A stretch of DNA of 64,000 nt. Origin: an uncultured SAR116 cluster alpha proteobacterium (lineage in GTDB: Bacteria; Pseudomonadota; Alphaproteobacteria; Puniceispirillales; Marisalimonadaceae). This document shows positions 63,632 to 64,000 of the stretch, piece after piece. Where the stretch lies: NCBI GenBank assembly GCA_902558885.1, contig CACEFQ010000002.1:62001-126000 (forward strand), read 5' to 3'. Below the pieces are notes generated by a model. That model made no database searches, was not told where the DNA came from, and saw only the letters and a list, made by a program, of their open reading frames with translations. The first letter of the stretch is position 1, and every line of letters begins with the position of its first letter. The position numbers and the translations under genes are program-made.

Positions 63632-64000
63632 TTATAGATATTCATTTACCAATTTATAATCTATCTCATTTCTCTGAAGTGGGTTATTTTCATTTATTTT
63701 GTATTTTATAATTAATTCACTAATTTTTTTCCTATTATATAAAGAGGCACAGTAATAACTTTCAGCATTTAAAAAAACAGCTGAACATAAATAATACAAT
63801 AAAGAAGTTATTTGTCTTGAAGATGCTTCGTAATCATCGTTAATTTCTTGAAAAACAAAATTAAAGACTTCATTGATAGTAGATAATAAAACTTTCTCAT
63901 TCTCTTTTATCGATCTTTCCTGCACCAAATTAATTAAGAAATTTTTTAAAACATGAATATTATCAGCTTTTTTTAATGCTCTTATAGTATCAAGAGATAT
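63632..64000 (-). CDS. Hypothetical protein cut by the window end
   Basis: C-terminal 122 residues visible; the frame is open beyond the window (an in-frame TTG at 63928 is internal). The protein is helical and charged (LINLVQERSIKENEKVLL, then a YYLCSAVFLNAES segment). Not recognised. Confidence 0.55.
   Translation of the reverse strand: MSLDTIRALKKADNIHVLKNFLINLVQERSIKENEKVLLSTINEVFNFVFQEINDDYEASSRQITSLLYYLCSAVFLNAESYYCASLYNRKKISELIIKYKINENNPLQRNEIDYKLVNEYL

Overview
The window is a gene-dense, strongly AT-rich stretch of a bacterial chromosome with short spacers and many 1-14 nt overlaps. The gene content (TRAP and tripartite tricarboxylate transporters, several class III CoA-transferases, glutathione-linked formaldehyde oxidation, protocatechuate dioxygenase, AtuA/DUF4387, SBP56-type methanethiol oxidase) together with the low GC suggests a streamlined marine alphaproteobacterium such as an AEGEAN-169- or HIMB59-like lineage. 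That assignment is inference: no rRNA or complete tRNA is present.

Layout. 1-868: 3' part of an amidase. 865-9992 (minus): a nine-gene block with a TRAP transporter, two class III CoA-transferases, a MaoC hydratase, a FAS1-like hydratase, a CitE-like C-C lyase and an MmgE/PrpD protein, which together look like an uptake and CoA-dependent catabolic module for a branched C5 dicarboxylate. 10090-13058 (plus): a tautomerase-like protein, a crotonase, a fumarase-superfamily lyase and a thioesterase. 13061-14994 (minus): S-formylglutathione hydrolase and formaldehyde dehydrogenase. 15117-17146 (plus): crotonase and CoA-transferase. 17764-24243 (plus): an enolase-superfamily enzyme, a TauD-type dioxygenase, a complete TctCBA transporter and a second MmgE/PrpD, probably one operon. 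25354-26970: a Baeyer-Villiger-type monooxygenase. 26974-30614 (minus): 4-hydroxybenzoate hydroxylase, protocatechuate 3,4-dioxygenase, a new 53-aa membrane ORF and a cyclic-nucleotide-binding protein.

30711-45153 is mixed housekeeping and accessory content: hpt, a zinc dehydrogenase, DMT exporter, DapA-like aldolase, CsaA, SCO1, an orphan ModA beside a MOSC protein, pseudoazurin, AtuA/DUF4387, an HTH protein with a degenerate MT-A70-like domain beside a MazG-like protein, AzlCD and endonuclease III. 45157-45720 is a decayed photolyase locus whose two small companion genes (DUF2256, TIGR03643) remain intact. 48020-50191 holds methanethiol oxidase coupled to a ferredoxin. 52613-55007 is a copper operon (DUF4396, cytochrome c, multicopper oxidase) preceded by a CueR-like operator. 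56216-57406 encodes a PAS-adenylyl cyclase, and 57526-59261 a formyltransferase/deacetylase pair.

Around 59400-59650 lies a 50-nt 3' fragment of a CAT-anticodon tRNA, with four TTAATCAC repeats around it; this looks like an integration site. Beyond it are a COG4091 dehydrogenase broken by a single-base homopolymer frameshift, a GMC oxidoreductase, a LysR regulator and a gene cut by the window end. Copper proteins recur across the window (SCO1, pseudoazurin, MCO, SBP56), as do CoA-thioester enzymes.
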